Shown here: in pieces, positions 11,331 to 29,100 of the stretch
Numbering within the stretch: the stretch's first letter is position 1
Layout: each line of letters begins with the position of its first letter
From: Pegea sp. RAD2-039
Taxonomy: Eukaryota > Chordata > Thaliacea > Salpida > Salpidae
Length of the DNA stretch: 64,000 nt
Direction of reading: 5' to 3'
Assembly (NCBI GenBank): GCA_034620365.1
Contig: JAQGEQ010000080.1
Location: 1-64,000, forward strand
Program-made: the position numbers and the translations under genes
Notes under the pieces: generated by a model
What the model saw: only the letters and a program-made list of their open reading frames with translations
The model's database searches: none
Told to the model about the DNA's origin: nothing

Positions 11331-12793
11331 TTTTTTAAATTTAATTTTTTTAAATAAATATTTGAAAGTTATTTAATAATAAAATATTTCAAAAATTTTT
11401 TTTAAATTTCTTCAAAAATCTTTTTTTTATTCGGAAAAGTTTTTAAATTAAATTTATTTCTTGGAGATATTATTTTAAAGATTTTAATATTTTAGTTAAA
11501 AAAATAAAGATTTTATTAATTAAATAAAACTTAAGTTAATCCTAAAATGTTTTATTTTCATCAGTTTGTTTTTAATAAAGAAAATGTTTAATAAAAAAGT
11601 TTTATTAAAAAAATTGAATAGAATTTTAATTTTTTTTATTACAAATTGACGCATTTTCCTGTTTTTAATAAAGGATGACGTTTTTTTCTATTTCCTGGTT
11701 AGTAGGTTTTCCTAACTAATTAGTTTTGCAACCCTAACTCTAATTTTTTAAACTTTTAGAAACATTTTGAACTTTCTTTTAAAAAAAATTGTTTGAAAGT
11801 GTTTAAATAAAAATTTTAAATTTATAAACAGTAAAACCTATTGTTAGATCTGTTTGAAAATCTTTTTTTTTACTTTTTGAATTCATTTTGAACCGACTTT
11901 TTTGCTTTAATTCTATTTAATTCTATTTAATCAATTTAATTCTAGTTTTTTATTGAAATCTTAACTTTTTTAAAACATCAAAAGTAAAATATATTTTAGT
12001 TTAATTGTATTAAAAAGTTTGTGAATTGTTTTAATACCTTAAATAAGATGATGTCACTTTTAAAGAACTCTGGCATAATTTAGATAATGAAATGTAAAAA
12101 ATTTATGACTCATTTAAGTTTGGTATAAACGTTTTTTTTTTTAATTTTTAGTATTGTTTCTTTTAACAAGAAGTCAGATTAATTAGATTCAGATAGTTTT
12201 AATTGCTAAAATTTATTTTCTACAATTATTTTTTATAGAAAATTTGGTTTTATATAAAAGTTATTCAAAGTTATATTGTGAAATACTATTTTAAACAAGT
12301 TTATTTATTCTATTTGTTTATTTTATTCAGCAGTTAAAAAGATTTAATATTTATAAAAAGAAATTAAACTATTTATAAATTGTAAACTATTTTGTATTTT
12401 ATTTGTTTTACTAAAATTGTAATCAAAATGTTAAAATATTTAATATTTAAAAGAATTAATTCTTGAGTAGTACAATGTGAACGACGAATTTCAAAAAAAA
12501 TTATATTTTAACCACATGAGGCGCTAGAGAAAAGTTTATTATTTTATCTAAAACGCCTTTTTAGAAATTATTATTAAAAATTTTCCTGTTTTATATTAAA
12601 ACCAAAAATCTGTTTTTTTTATTTTATTACTCTTTATTGACAGTTCAATTTTTATAAATAAAAAACTTTTCTTAAAGTATAATTAAAATTATTTTAATAT
12701 TTTTAAAAAAGTGTTTCATTTTAATTTTAATAAATTTTACTTTTAGATAGAATAACTTTGTTTTTATTAAGATTTCTTTTAAAGAAATGAAAG
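11331..12793. other. AT-rich DNA upstream of the Src-family gene
   Basis: Weak inverted similarity to about 39800-40100 continues to roughly 11.7 kb, the outer end of the decayed connexin-locus copy. Beyond that I see only A/T-rich sequence. The promoter and 5' UTR of the downstream kinase must lie here, but no element is distinctive. Confidence 0.45.
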
Positions 12794-16860
<4,067 letters not shown>

Positions 16861-17498
16861 ATGACGTCATTAATCGCGATCTCTATACGTCATCATCTTT
16901 AATGAGATTATTTTAATTTTCTTTAAATCATTATTCCATCATAGCCACGTTTCGATGACGTCATCACTTTTTGTTTTTTACTCGGAAATCTTTGCCACTG
17001 TATCATCATCTTCAACTGATGACGTCATCTCGCCTTATTTGCATATTTCTGCCTGTCTTCCAGTGCAACCAATTGCTGCTTTTTGTACATTTCATCTGTG
17101 AAGTCATCGAGCGTTTGTGACGTCATTAACATGAAGCGTTCGTGACGTCATCATCGATGAGTGTTTATGACGTCATCAACTACATTCCATTTTTGCTACT
17201 TTTTTCGAAAATTACTTTTGATCAAATACACAAGATGAAAAAAGAAACAATTTCGTGTTGATTTTGTGACGTCATCATCGCGATACATGTGACGTCATCA
17301 TCGCGATGTCATCAGTGATTTTTATGAAGATATTTTCAGGCGTTAGTGATAATATTTGAAATCTGACGCGACACCGGAAATAATCGACGCCTAAAACGCT
17401 CGAAGTTGTGACGTCATCAACAACTTCTCGAAAATATTGACAAGAAGATTTATTTGATTTTTTTTATTGGCGAAAATCTTTTGAAAAAAATAAATCTT
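16861..17498. promoter_or_regulatory. Shared 3' region between convergent SRC and NLE1
   Basis: This 640-bp gap separates two stop codons facing each other. It carries about ten TGACGTCA copies. AATAAA on the minus strand (17463-17468) lies about 31 bp past the NLE1 stop and is a plausible poly(A) signal. AATAAA on the plus strand (17489-17494) could serve SRC and would give overlapping 3' ends. The signals are only strings; I cannot tell which are used. Confidence 0.45.
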
Positions 17499-19916
17499 TT
17501 ATCTTCTCCATCTGAAAAACAAAACAAAGTCAATGACGTCATCAAAACTCGATGATATGACGTCATACATCTTCAGAACTTTATCGCGTCCACCACTAGC
17601 AACTTTAGATCCATCTGAAGACCAATCTAATGCAAAGACTTCATCAGCGTGTCCAGGAAGATCATTTAATAATTTCTTCGTTTTTCCAACATCCCAAACC
17701 TGATGATGACGTCATAGTTAAATGATCAATAGATGATGACGTCACTCACCTTTAAGGTGCTGTCACTACTTCCACTAACAAGTAATCTGCTATCAGCTGA
17801 CCAAGCGACCTGGTAGACAGAAGACACATGACCTCGAAGTGTCGTGATAAACCTGCGATGATGACGTCATTAGTTGAAGGTCGATGAATTTAAATGACAA
17901 AAAAAGTGATTCCAAACAAAAAAAGTGGAAAATTTATTTTAAATAAAAATTTGTAAACATTAAAAATCGCAGAAAAAAAATTAATTAAAAAAAAAATCGA
18001 AAAAATTTTTCGAACTTTCCATTTTTTCCATTCCACAATTTCACAGATTTATCAAAAGAAGCAGAAGCGATAATTCGCGCGTCAGGTGAAAATCTGACGT
18101 CATTAACAATCGCTTGATGACCAGTCATCCGGAATAAAGACTTTTTAGAAGTTGAAGGAATCCAAAGTGTTAAAGTGAAATCATCAGATCCAGAAACCAT
18201 CATCTCGCCTCCAATCATCTATGACGTCATCACGTTTAGAAACGACATCATCAAGTGACGTCATCATCACCTTTTTAACGTTCTCATAACGCTTAAGAGC
18301 TTTTTGTTGTCGAATCTCAGCTGATTCGCGCTTTAATGACGTCATTGAGCAATTAGAATCGAGAGAAGGTTCAAAACTTCCGGTCCTCATCACATAATCC
18401 GTGTTTAAGGCCAAGCTGTTAATCCAATGACCATGTCCCATTAGTTTACGACAAATCGCGCCCTAAACGCGATAAAATCAATGAAGCAGAACAAGTATAA
18501 CGAAGCATACGTCATCAGGGCGCCACACGATCATTGTACAATCAGAAGATCCGGAGTAAATGAGATCTTCTCCGCTCCACCTCAAGCAACGAACTGATTG
18601 AAGATGGGAACAAAGACTCCGAAGACATTGAGATAAAACTGAGTCCCAAATTCGAATTGTTGCATCCTGAAAAGAAGTGATGACGTCACGTGTAGTGATG
18701 ACGTCACACACGAACCTTCGAAGAGCTAGCAAGGATTCGACAAGAGGCATCTAGATGTAGAGGTTTCCAGCAAATTGAAGTGATCCATTGTTTGTGTCCT
18801 TGGAGAGGTTTCGAATTTGGTTTCCCATTTTCAGGATTCCAAATACAAATCTAGAGATTTGAAATGATCTGATGACGTAGTTTGGTTGCTAGGCAACTTA
18901 CTTGACCCTGTTTACAACCAGAAGCAACTTTAGAACCATCAGGTGACCATGCAACACATAAAATTTCACTTTTATGAAATTTTCCGACGAATTTTGGGGT
19001 TTCGGTGTTCAGATCCCAAAATCGAAGAGTTGTGTCTCCACTGCCGGTAGCTAAGAAACTAAAAAGTGTTTCCAAATTAGTTTTGAAAAATCTAAATGTT
19101 TCAAATCAACTTTTTAACAATTTAAAATGTTTCAAATCAACTTTTTAACAATTTAAAATGTTTCAAATCAACTTTTTAACAATTTAAAATGTTTCAAATC
19201 AACTTTTTAACGATTTAAGTGTTTCAAATCAAATTTTTAACAATTTAAAATGTTTCAAATCAACTTTTCAGCAATTTAGAATGTTTCAAATCAACTTTTC
19301 AAAATTTAAGTGTTTCAAATCAACTTTTCAGGCAATTTGAAAGTGTTTCAAATCAACTTTTCAGCAATTTAGAAGTGTTTCAAATCAACTTTTCAGCAAT
19401 TTAGAAGTGCTTCAAATCAACTTTTTTAAACCTTGAATCTGGGCTAAATTGAGCTACAAGAATTGCTTCAGAATGTCCTTCAATTGAAGAACTACATCTC
19501 GTGACCGCGCGAACCTATGATGTCATCAGTGAATAACAAAGATTTAAAAAAGTAATTTGGAAACCTTAAAAGCTGCTTGTGGTTGATAGATAATTGTAAT
19601 TGAATTTTCAGTTGAAACTTTTTCACCTAAAATAGTTTTTTCCAAATTTTCAACAATCTCTTTTTCATTTAAAAAAAATGAATAAATTTCTTCATCTTCC
19701 TACAAAATGTCAAAATTTTCATCTTTTTCAAAATTTTTTTATTTTTTTTACATTTTTTAGAAGTGAATTACAAATTGTTTGAAGTTGTTTCTGGGTGATG
19801 TTGATTGGAATTGTTAAGATCTCAGTTTTATTTTCTCCTTCCTCATCAGTCATCTGAATCGAGATCATTCTTTCACCTACATCATCAGTGATGTCATCAT
19901 CATCAAAAGAAGCCAT
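17499..19916 (-). CDS. NLE1: Notchless homologue, WD40 ribosome-assembly factor
   Basis: Eleven exons on the minus strand: 19916-19752, 19699-19565, 19514-19432, 19058-18902, 18850-18716, 18666-18511, 18462-18271, 18218-18016, 17852-17750, 17699-17569 and 17511-17499; 1473 nt, 490 residues. NLE1/Rsa4 binds the pre-60S particle in the nucleolus and is removed by the AAA ATPase Midasin/Rea1, the NLE domain contacting the MIDAS domain. Seen here: an N-terminal NLE domain ([48 protein letters not shown]) and then WD repeats, including [77 protein letters not shown] and a C-terminal KIWRR stop, as in vertebrate NLE1. Length fits the family (about 485). A TGACGTCA is embedded at [10 protein letters not shown] and another in the linker at CSMTSLKRE. 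Start: first Met, in an acidic stretch before the NLE domain. Confidence 0.95.
19077..19430. repeat. About 31-bp tandem repeat in NLE1 intron 3
   Basis: Eleven or so units of AAATGTTTCAAATCAACTTT plus TTAACAATTT, with length variants. It occupies nearly the whole intron. Unlike the Src and connexin intronic arrays it has no TGACGTCA. Confidence 0.9.
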
Positions 19917-20059
19917 TTTGTTGATAAATAATTTCTATAAAAACCTAAAAACTAAATTTCAATATAAAAAGTTAAATTCTTAATAATTTTAAAACAAAAT
20001 AAAGAATTTCATATTTATATAAAAATATATAATTTTTATTTGTATCTATTACATCTTTT

Positions 20060-20345
20060 ATTTATTTCAATAAACATGAAGAAGGGTGCCTGAAAAGAGC
20101 ACCTCTTGCTAACACAAATTCTCCCAAATAACATCTATTTAGTCAAAAATATAGTAAGTAAAAGATGTAACACATGTTATTTCAGTAGTCCTCAAAACAT
20201 ATAACAGTGAACAATTACATGGAATGTTAATAATATAAGAAAGAGAAAAAATCACAGTTTAGAAATGACAATGTTGGTAATATTTCAACTTCTGCTTGAA
20301 CAACGCGAGTAATTTGAAGAGAGCACCTCTCGCTAACACACATAT
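20060..20345 (-). mobile_element. Non-LTR retrotransposon 3' fragment (copy C)
   Basis: Minus-strand LINE tail, beginning at the poly-(AATA)-like end near 20060-20080 and running into the 3' UTR. Near 20318 an inner 3' UTR piece is fused to a second terminal phrase AGCACCTCTCGCTAACACAC, exactly as in copy A. Downstream sequence to about 20450 also matches 215-310. Confidence 0.8.
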
Positions 20346-20650
20346 ATCAAAATTTTATTAAATGTGGCAATAAGAATATTCTTCTAATTTATTTTAATTA
20401 CAATAAACTTCATTATAAAATTAATTTAAAAAATCTAGATTTACTAATAAAAGATAATGAAAAGGTCTTAAGAATCACAATTTGATATAATTGATGTAGA
20501 AATTGATAAACTGCAGAAGGTAAATAGAAGTTATGAATTAAAATTAGAAAATAAGTGAAGAAATTGAAGAAATTGAGAATTATTTGTCACTTGTTAACAT
20601 AATTACATAAATCTTATTTTTAAAACAGTTTCAAAAGAAGTGATAAAAAA
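20346..20650. repeat. Continuation of block duplicated at 200-780
   Basis: ATTTTATTAAATGTGGC, AAGAATATTCTTCTAATTTA, GTCTTAAGAATCACAATTT and TTGAGAATTATTTGTCACTT all recur in the same order at 215-725. The 20.16-20.65 kb block is a shorter direct copy of about 1-780, with internal deletions. Confidence 0.75.
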
Positions 20651-23171
20651 ACTAGAAATCAATTATTACTATTATTATTATCTTTATAAAAATAATAAAA
20701 CCATTTATCAATAATCTAAATTAATAAGTTAACTTGAATTACAGATTTTTGTTAAACTTATTTTTTATTTTAATAAATAAAAACTTAGGAAATAGAACTA
20801 ACTTGAATAAACTTTAAAAATAATTTATATTTATTTCAATATATGCAAATAAGACTAGCTAGAAAAGACAAAAAGTAGATAAGTAAAATTTAAACAAAAG
20901 TTTAAAGACATTTTCAAATCAAAAACTTAAATGATTTAGTTAAAAGCAGAAATTAAAAAAAAAACAAATAAATTAAAAGTAAAGAAAACTATTCTAACAA
21001 AAAAATAAATTAAATAAAACTTTCTATAAAATTAATTTCAAAATACTTCATTGTAGGTACTTTAGCACATGTAGCAACGAATGACGAAAATGGACTTTAA
21101 AAATATAAATTAAAAAATTAGTTTAACTTAAGATACTATAACTGAATTCATTGAAACTTTATTAAAGTTAAAATAAACAATTTAGACGAACAAAAAAAAA
21201 ACAGGTTTAAAAAGAAATAAAAATAATTATTACTTCGACTATGCAATCTAGTTTTTTAATAAATCTAAGAAAACTTGAGTAAAGGCATCATGATACTCGG
21301 GCATTACAGCTAATAGCGAATCAGCAACATCAATAAAATACAAAATGTGAGTTAAGAAATCTTTGTTAAAGATATATAAAAAATGCTGCAAATATTTTTG
21401 ACATTCTTTTTTAAACAGATGTAAAGACTAATAGTCAGTTTTAGATTTCTAATAAACAACTTATCAACAATTTATTAGTGTCTATTATTTTGTTGCGTAT
21501 ATACTTTATAAATTCTTACAACTATTTTTATTATGAAAAATATTTCTATTTTGGCATCCTCTGGTTTGATATAAAAATTACTTTAAATAAATAGCGTTTA
21601 TGGAATTAAACTAATAAATCATTAAAAGTTAAGAGTTTTAAATTAGTTTTAGAGCTTGAAAATAAAGTAGGGTAAAATCTAATGCTTGCTACAAAATTGC
21701 TTTAACGATAACAAACTAAACCTTACAATCAAAGTAAGCGAACGCAGCTTACAGCTTCTAGGTATTTGCTAAGGTTTGATTCTTTTCAAACAAAGAAATT
21801 AAAAAAAAATTTTTATAAAAAATTATAATTTTTGAATTTTATTTGCAAAATTTACTTGAACTTGTTGTATAACATATACTTTTTAATCTGATTAATTTAA
21901 GATCAAATAATTACTTTTTTTCAGTAAACTATTATTAAATAAGTTTTTTAGTTGACAAATTTAAAATTTTCATTTTAGAATATATTTTGATTCGGCAATT
22001 TATCAAATTTTTATAAATAAAATTTTAGCAAAATAGTTTCTGCAGCGGAAAAATTAATACTAACGTTCTTCTATAATAACTATTTTTCTGTAATATATAT
22101 TTAATAGATTTTTTTAAGAAGTTAGCTAACACAAAGATAATCTTTTTCAAGTAATCCTAATTCAAAAAAGTTCAAGTTTTCCAGTTCAATTGTTCATTCT
22201 TCTATTAACTCTCCTATTAAGATTAACTTGAAATTTTGAAACTGGAAATTAACAAATTAAAATATAAAAATTTTACTTTATGTAAATTATAACTTTATAG
22301 GTAATTTTATAAGAAGTCCAAAAACGTCGAATTTCCTAGAAATCTACAGCGTGGTCTTAAAATGAAAGTACCACTACAAGAAATTTCATTTTGTGATAAA
22401 GTCCTGAAAATTTTATCAAACTTAAAAGACTTTTGACTCTGAATTAATTTTTACAAAATTTCAGTTAATTAATTTTGTAAATTTTGTATTTTTTGAGTCA
22501 AATATAAGTTGTTAAATGTTTAATTTAAATGAAAATTTTTATTGGTTTGCTTGAAAGTTTTACTGATTGGTTATTTCAAATATAATTTCTTCTAAATTAA
22601 AGTTATTATTCATAATTCATTATTCTAATAATAATAATCATAATTTCTTTTAAATTATTCTGAAATTGTTATTTTTTATCTTCATTTTATTAATAGAGTT
22701 ATTTTATATTTCCTATATTCGATATATTAATGTTTAAAAAATATAATTTTTAATAGAATACTTTAATTATATTTTCAAAAGATTTTAATTTATATTTAAA
22801 TAAATAAATTGAATATAGATTTATCTTTTTTAGATTTTAATTGCTTTTTATATATTGAAAAAAGCTCAGTTTATTTTTTTTTATTTCAGCTTAAATTATA
22901 ATATATAAAACTTGAAAATATGTAAATAATAAACTAATTATAATTAATTTAAAAATAAATATTTAATATTAGTTTATTTTATACAAGGATTTGAATTTTA
23001 CTTTTTAGATAAACTAACTTAGATTTTTGATAAAAATAATAAATTGTTATAATTTAAATTAAATAATTAATAACTAGATAATATTGATTAATATAATAAT
23101 GATACAAAAAGATATTAAGCAAATTATTATTTTTCTCTAACAGAAGTTTATATATTTTTATGTGATTTAAA
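20651..23171. other. AT-rich intergenic DNA upstream of MYBBP1A
   Basis: No gene, RNA or tandem array is seen, and no TGACGTCA. The MYBBP1A promoter must lie within the 3' part. Confidence 0.5.
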
Positions 23172-26100
23172 ATGGTAAATGTCAAAGACAAAGAATTTTT
23201 ATCATTATTCTGGGATTTATCTGCAAATAATGATGTTAAAAGATTGAATGCTCTTGAAAAGCTTTATGTCTTGATTTCAGAAAAGGTATTTTCAATTAAT
23301 AATTTTGTATTTTAGAGTTTTTATCATGAGATTATGAACAATTTAATTTGTTTAAAAGGTTTTATAGTATCTATTTATGTATTTTCATGTATTGAAGTTA
23401 ATTTAGATTGTCAACTGGTTGCTTTCAGCTGGTTGCTTTGAACTGGTTGCTTTCAACGGGTTGCTTTCAACTGGTTGCTTTCAACTGGTTGCTTTCAACT
23501 GGTTTGTTTTAATTGATTGCTTTCAACTGATTGCTTTCAACTGATTGCTTTCAACTGGTTGTTTTCAACTGATTGCTTTCAACTGGTTGCTTTCAACTGA
23601 TTGCTTTCAACTAGTTGCTTTCAATGGGTTGCTTTCAACTAGTTGCTTTCAACTGGTTGGTTTCAACTGATTGCTTTCAACTGGTTGGTTTCAACTGATT
23701 GCTTTCAACTGATTGCTTTCAACTGATTGCTTTCAACTGATTGCATTCAACTGATTGCTTTCAACTGATTGCTTTCAACTGATTGCTTTCAACTGGTTGC
23801 TTTCAACTGGTTGTTTTCAACTGGTTGCTTTCTACTGGTTGCTTTCAACTGGTTTGTTTTAACTGATTGCTTTCAACTAGTTGCTTTCAACTGGTTGCTT
23901 TCAACTGGTTACTTTCAACTGGTTGCTTTCAACTGGTTGCTTTCAACCAGTTACTTTCAAATGGTTGCTTTCAACTGGTTGCTTTCAACTGGTTGCTTTC
24001 AACTGGTTGCTTTCAACTGGTTGGTTTCAACTGGTTGGTTTCAACTGATTGCTTTCAACTGGTTGCTTTCTACTGGTTGCTTTCAACTGGTTGCTTTCAA
24101 CTTGTTGCTTTCAACTAGTTGCTTTCAACTGGTTGCTTTCAACTGGTTGCTTTCAACTGGTTGCTTTCAACTGGTTGCTTTCAACTGGTTGGTTTCAACT
24201 GGTTGCTTTCAACTGGTTGCTTTCAACTGGTTACTTTCAACTGGTTGCTTTCAGCTGGTTGCTTTCAACTGGTTACTTTCAACTGGTTGCTTTCAACTAG
24301 TTACTTTCAAATGGTTGCTTTCAACTGGTTGCTTTCAACTGGTTGGTTTCAACTGATTGCTTTCAACTGGTTGCTTTCTACTAGTTGCTTTCAACTGGTT
24401 GCTTTCAACTTGTTGCTTTCAACTAGTTTGTTTTAACTGATTGCTTTCAACTGATTGCTTTCAACTGGTTACTTTCAACTGGTTGCTTTCAACTAGTTAC
24501 TTTCAAATGGTTGCTTTCAACTGGTTGCTTTCAACTGGTTGGTTTCAACTGATTGCTTTCAACTGGTTGCTTTCTACTAGTTGCTTTCAACTGGTTGCTT
24601 TCAACTTGTTGCTTTCAACTAGTTTGTTTTAACTGATTGCTTTCAACTGATTGCTTTCAACTGGTTACTTTCAACTGGTTGCTTTCAACTAGTTACTTTC
24701 AAACGGTTGCTTTCAACTGGTTGCTTTCAACTGGTTGCTTTCAACTGGTTGTTTTCAACTGGTTGCTTTCTACTGGTTGCTTTGAACTGGTTGCTTTGAA
24801 CTGGTTGCTTTGAACTGGTTGCTTTGAACTGGTTGCTTTCAAATGGTTTGTTTTAACTGATTGCTTTCAACTGATTGCTTTCAACTGGTTGCTTTCAACT
24901 GGTTGTTTTTAATTGGTTGCTTTCAACTGGTTGCTTTGAACTGGTTGCTTTCTACTGATTGCTTTCAACTGGTTGCTTTCAACTGGTCGTTTTCAACTGG
25001 TTGCTTTCAACTGGTTGCTTTCAACTGGTTGCTTTCAACTGGTTACTTTCAACTGGTTGCTTTCAACTGGTTGCTTTCAACTGATTGCTTTCAACTGGTT
25101 GCTTTCAACTGGTTGCTTTCAACTGGTTGCTTTCAACTGATTGCTTTCAACTGGTTGCTTTCAACTGGTTGCTTTCAACTGGTTGCTTTCAACTGGTTAC
25201 TTTCAACTGGTTACTTTCAACTGGTTGTTTTCAACTGGTTGCTTTCAACTGGTTGCTTTCAACTGGTTGCTTTCAACTGGTTACTTTCAACTGGTTACTT
25301 TCAACTGGTTGCTTTCAACTGGTTACTTTCAACTGGTTGGTTTCAACTGGTTACTTTCAACTGGTTGGTTTCAACTGATTGCTTTCAACTGGTTGCTTTC
25401 AACTAGTTGCTTTCAACTGGTTGCTTTCAACTGGTTACTTTCAACTGGTTGCTTTCAACTGGTTACTTTCAACTGGTTGGTTTCAACTGGTTACTTTCAA
25501 CTGGTTGGTTTCAACTGATTGCTTTCAACTGGTTGCTTTCAACTAGTTGCTTTCAACTGGTTGCTTTCAACTGGTTACTTTCAACTGGTTGCTTTCAACT
25601 AGTTGTTTTCAACTTGTTGCTTTCAACTGGTTGCTTTCAACTGGTTGCTTTCAACTAGTTGCTTTCAACTGGTTGCTTTCAACTGGTTACTTTCAACTGG
25701 TTGCTTTCAACTGGTCGCTTTCAACTAATTGAGATTTTTATTCAAATTTTTCTTTTTTTCAGCAAAATGCTTCGAAGGACGAAATCTGTGACGAAATGAA
25801 ATATTCGGTTTCGCGATTAATTTCTGGTCTCGCGTCAAGTCGTAAAACCGCCAGAATCGGATTTTCTACTCTTCTTACAAATCTTCTTCAATCTTTTGAC
25901 ACTCCATCAACTGGTGACGTCATCAGTACTATGGATGAAAAGTTGAAGATTAGCTGCAAAAACGTAAGAAGTCGATGACGTCATCGCGTCAATATAATGA
26001 CGTCATCATTGCAGGAATCGAAGGATCTTTACTTTGGTCAAATCTTCGGCTTGTTGATTCTTTTAAAAAGCGGGCGTCTTGCTGATGATGATGACGTCTT

Positions 26101-29100
26101 GATGACGTCATTAAAGAAGAGCTTAAATCTTGCTGAAAGAAAATCTTATCTAAATCCGATAACTCTTCATTTCATCCAATTAGTTATCAAACAGGTGATG
26201 ACGTCACTGCTGATGACGTAATTGCTTGATGACGTCACTACTTTGTTTCAGATGAACGCAGAGAAATTTAAATCAGTAATTTGGCCGACAATCCAATTTC
26301 TATTTGCAAACGGATGGAATGACGTCACTGCTGACGTTATCGAAACACTCCAACTATGTCATCAAAAGCATCCAGAAATTTGTTCAAAAAAATTTCTTCT
26401 CGACTCAAAATGGATTCCAAAAAAATCTTCCAAGCTAATCGGTAAGTGATGACGTCATCATCACCTTATGACGTCATCACCATCTTATGACGTCATCATT
26501 TCAAAGGATCCCATAGCAACAAGCATTTGACGAAATTGATCGCTGAAACAACACGTCATCATCCAATCATTCATCAATTTGCGTATGACGTCATCAAGAG
26601 TCATCCAAAACTCGGTGATTTTTGGGAAAAGAGTTTGTGTTCGGCGTTGATGACGTCATCACCTGAAAGGAAGTATCTGGGTTTGAAATTAGCGATGGAA
26701 AGTTTGAAGGAAATTAAAAGTAAAAATGAAATTGAACAAATTTGGTCGCGAGATATTTTGGCTTCAATTCAATCTGCCGCAAATTCAAAAAATCCTCTTC
26801 ATCTGTATATTCAAAAAAGTTTCTCGAAGGAACTAGTCGAAATATTTCAACAATTATCAGCTGATCTTCAATTTCATTTCCTTCTTCGCCTTCTAAACAT
26901 GTCAGTTGAAAAGTAATTCGAAACAAAAAACTAAAAATTTTTTGAATTTCAGGAAATCTTCGACGAAATCTCCGCTGATGTCTCAAATTGTCGCTAATTT
27001 GAATATCGGTGCGATGACGTCATATATCAGCTGGTTGAAGCAATTATTTGCAAGTGGTAAAAGTGAAGAGTTAGGAGATGACGTCATCGCTAATAGAAAG
27101 TGGGCTTTGAAGTCATTGACGCAAATGACTCGAATGACGTCATTGACTCGAAGTGAAGATTGGATTTTATCAAGCGCCAAATTTGTCGCTTTTCACGCTT
27201 TTTTCAAAGGTACGTCAGTGACGTCATCACGTGTCAGTGACGTCATCATCTGTTACAGATGCGACGTCAGAAGTTCAAAGTGAATTTGTCGTCATGGAAA
27301 CACTCGCTGATGAAACCGTCAATGACGTCATCAGCAGCTTCTTCAATTTAGTTTCTTGGTTAAGTTCGATGCCATCAATACCGATGACGTCATCAACTCA
27401 AGTGACGTCATCACAGCCATTAGGAGTAATGAGCGATGGAAGTTCTTGGCTCTTTCGTATGACGTCATTCATCAACAAAGTGATGACGTCATTGAGTGAT
27501 GATGACGTCACTAAAATTCGCGAATCGAAACATGAAAGTTGGGATCAGTGCTGGTTGGAAATTTCTCGAATGCAGAAACTGATTGGTGAGTGATGACGTC
27601 ATCATCGACATGTGACGTCATCAACTAATTTATTTGTGACGTCATCAGATGAGAAGAAGTCGACAGAAGCGCGCGCTTTCCAACTTTTACTTCTTCATTT
27701 AAGTCTTCAACTTTTGAAACGTGGCAACGACGAAAGCAGTGATGACGTCACATCCGATTCGACAATTGATGACGTCATCGCAATTATTCGAAAACGATTT
27801 CCGGTTAAAAAGAAGAAAAACAATAAAAAGAAAGATGATGATGATGACGTCACAAACGATCCGCCGTGGATTGAGGTGAGTGATGATGTCATATGAGTGA
27901 TGACGTCACAAACTTCTTTTTTTAGGTTCTGGTGGAAATTTTGTTGAACTTTTTATCGAAGAGTTCTCGATCACTTCGCGTCATCGTCAATCAAGTTTTC
28001 CGACTGATGACGTCACATATGACTTCTTCGTCATTACAGTTGATTCTCGATGTGAGTGACGTCATCAGTTGTGACGTCATGATTTTTAATTGATGATTTT
28101 AAAGGTGTTTGAAATGAAGCCAGAAAAAGATCAAAATCAAGATGAAGAACAAGATCAAGATGAAGATGAGGATCAAGATGAGAGTCAGAAAGATGATGAG
28201 GATCAAGAGGAAGATGATGAAGAATCTTCAGATGATGATGATGAAGGTAAAGATTGAAATCTCAAATTTTTTGAAGAATATTTCAATTTACAAAATTTAT
28301 CTAATTTTTATTTATTTATTAAATTTATAATTAATTTCAAATTTATTTATTGAATATTTCACAAAATATCACTGTCCCAGGTCACTATTTATAGTCACTA
28401 TCCCAAGTCACTGTCCTAGGTGATTGTTCCAGGTCACTGTCCTAGGTGATTGCTCCAGGTCACTGTCCCAAGTCACTGTCCCAGGTCACTGTCCCAGGTC
28501 ACTGTCCCAGGTCACTGTCCCAGGTCTCTGTCCCAAGTCACTGTCCCAGGTCACTGTCCCAGGTCACTGTCCCAAGTCACTGTCCCAGGTCACTGTCCCA
28601 GTCACTGTCCCAAGTCACTGTCCCAGGTCACTGTCCCAGGTCACTGTCCCAAGTCACTGTCCCAGGTCACTGTCCCAGGTCACTGTCCCAGGTCTCTGTC
28701 CCAAGTCACTGTCCCAGGTCACTGTCCCAGGTCACTGTCCCAAGTCACTGTCCCAGGTCACTGTCCCAAGTCACTGTCCCAAGTCACTGTCCCAGGTCAC
28801 TGTCCCAGGTCACTGTCCCAAGTCACTGTCCCAGGTCACTGTCCCAGGTCTCTGTCCCAAGTCACTGTCCCAGGTCACTGTCCCAGGTCACTGTCCCAAG
28901 TCACTGTCCCAGGTCACTGTCTATAGTCACTATCCCTAGTCACTGTCCCAAGTCACTGTCCCAAGTCACTGTCCCAAGTCACTGTCCCAGGTCTCTGTCC
29001 CAAGTCACTGTCCCAAGTCACTGTCCCAGGTCACTGTCCTAAGTCACTGTCCCAGGTCACTGTCCCAAGTCACTGTCCCAAGTCACTGTCCCAGGTCTTT

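Noticed and set aside
23769..25732. Long overlapping open frames (LLSTGCFQLVAFNW repeats)
   Set aside because: Products of the 14-bp minisatellite in MYBBP1A intron 1, open in several frames because the unit lacks frequent stops; bounded by good splice sites.
26714..27892. Minus-strand frames inside MYBBP1A exons
   Set aside because: Shadows of the plus-strand exons. The palindrome reads open on both strands and lengthens such frames.
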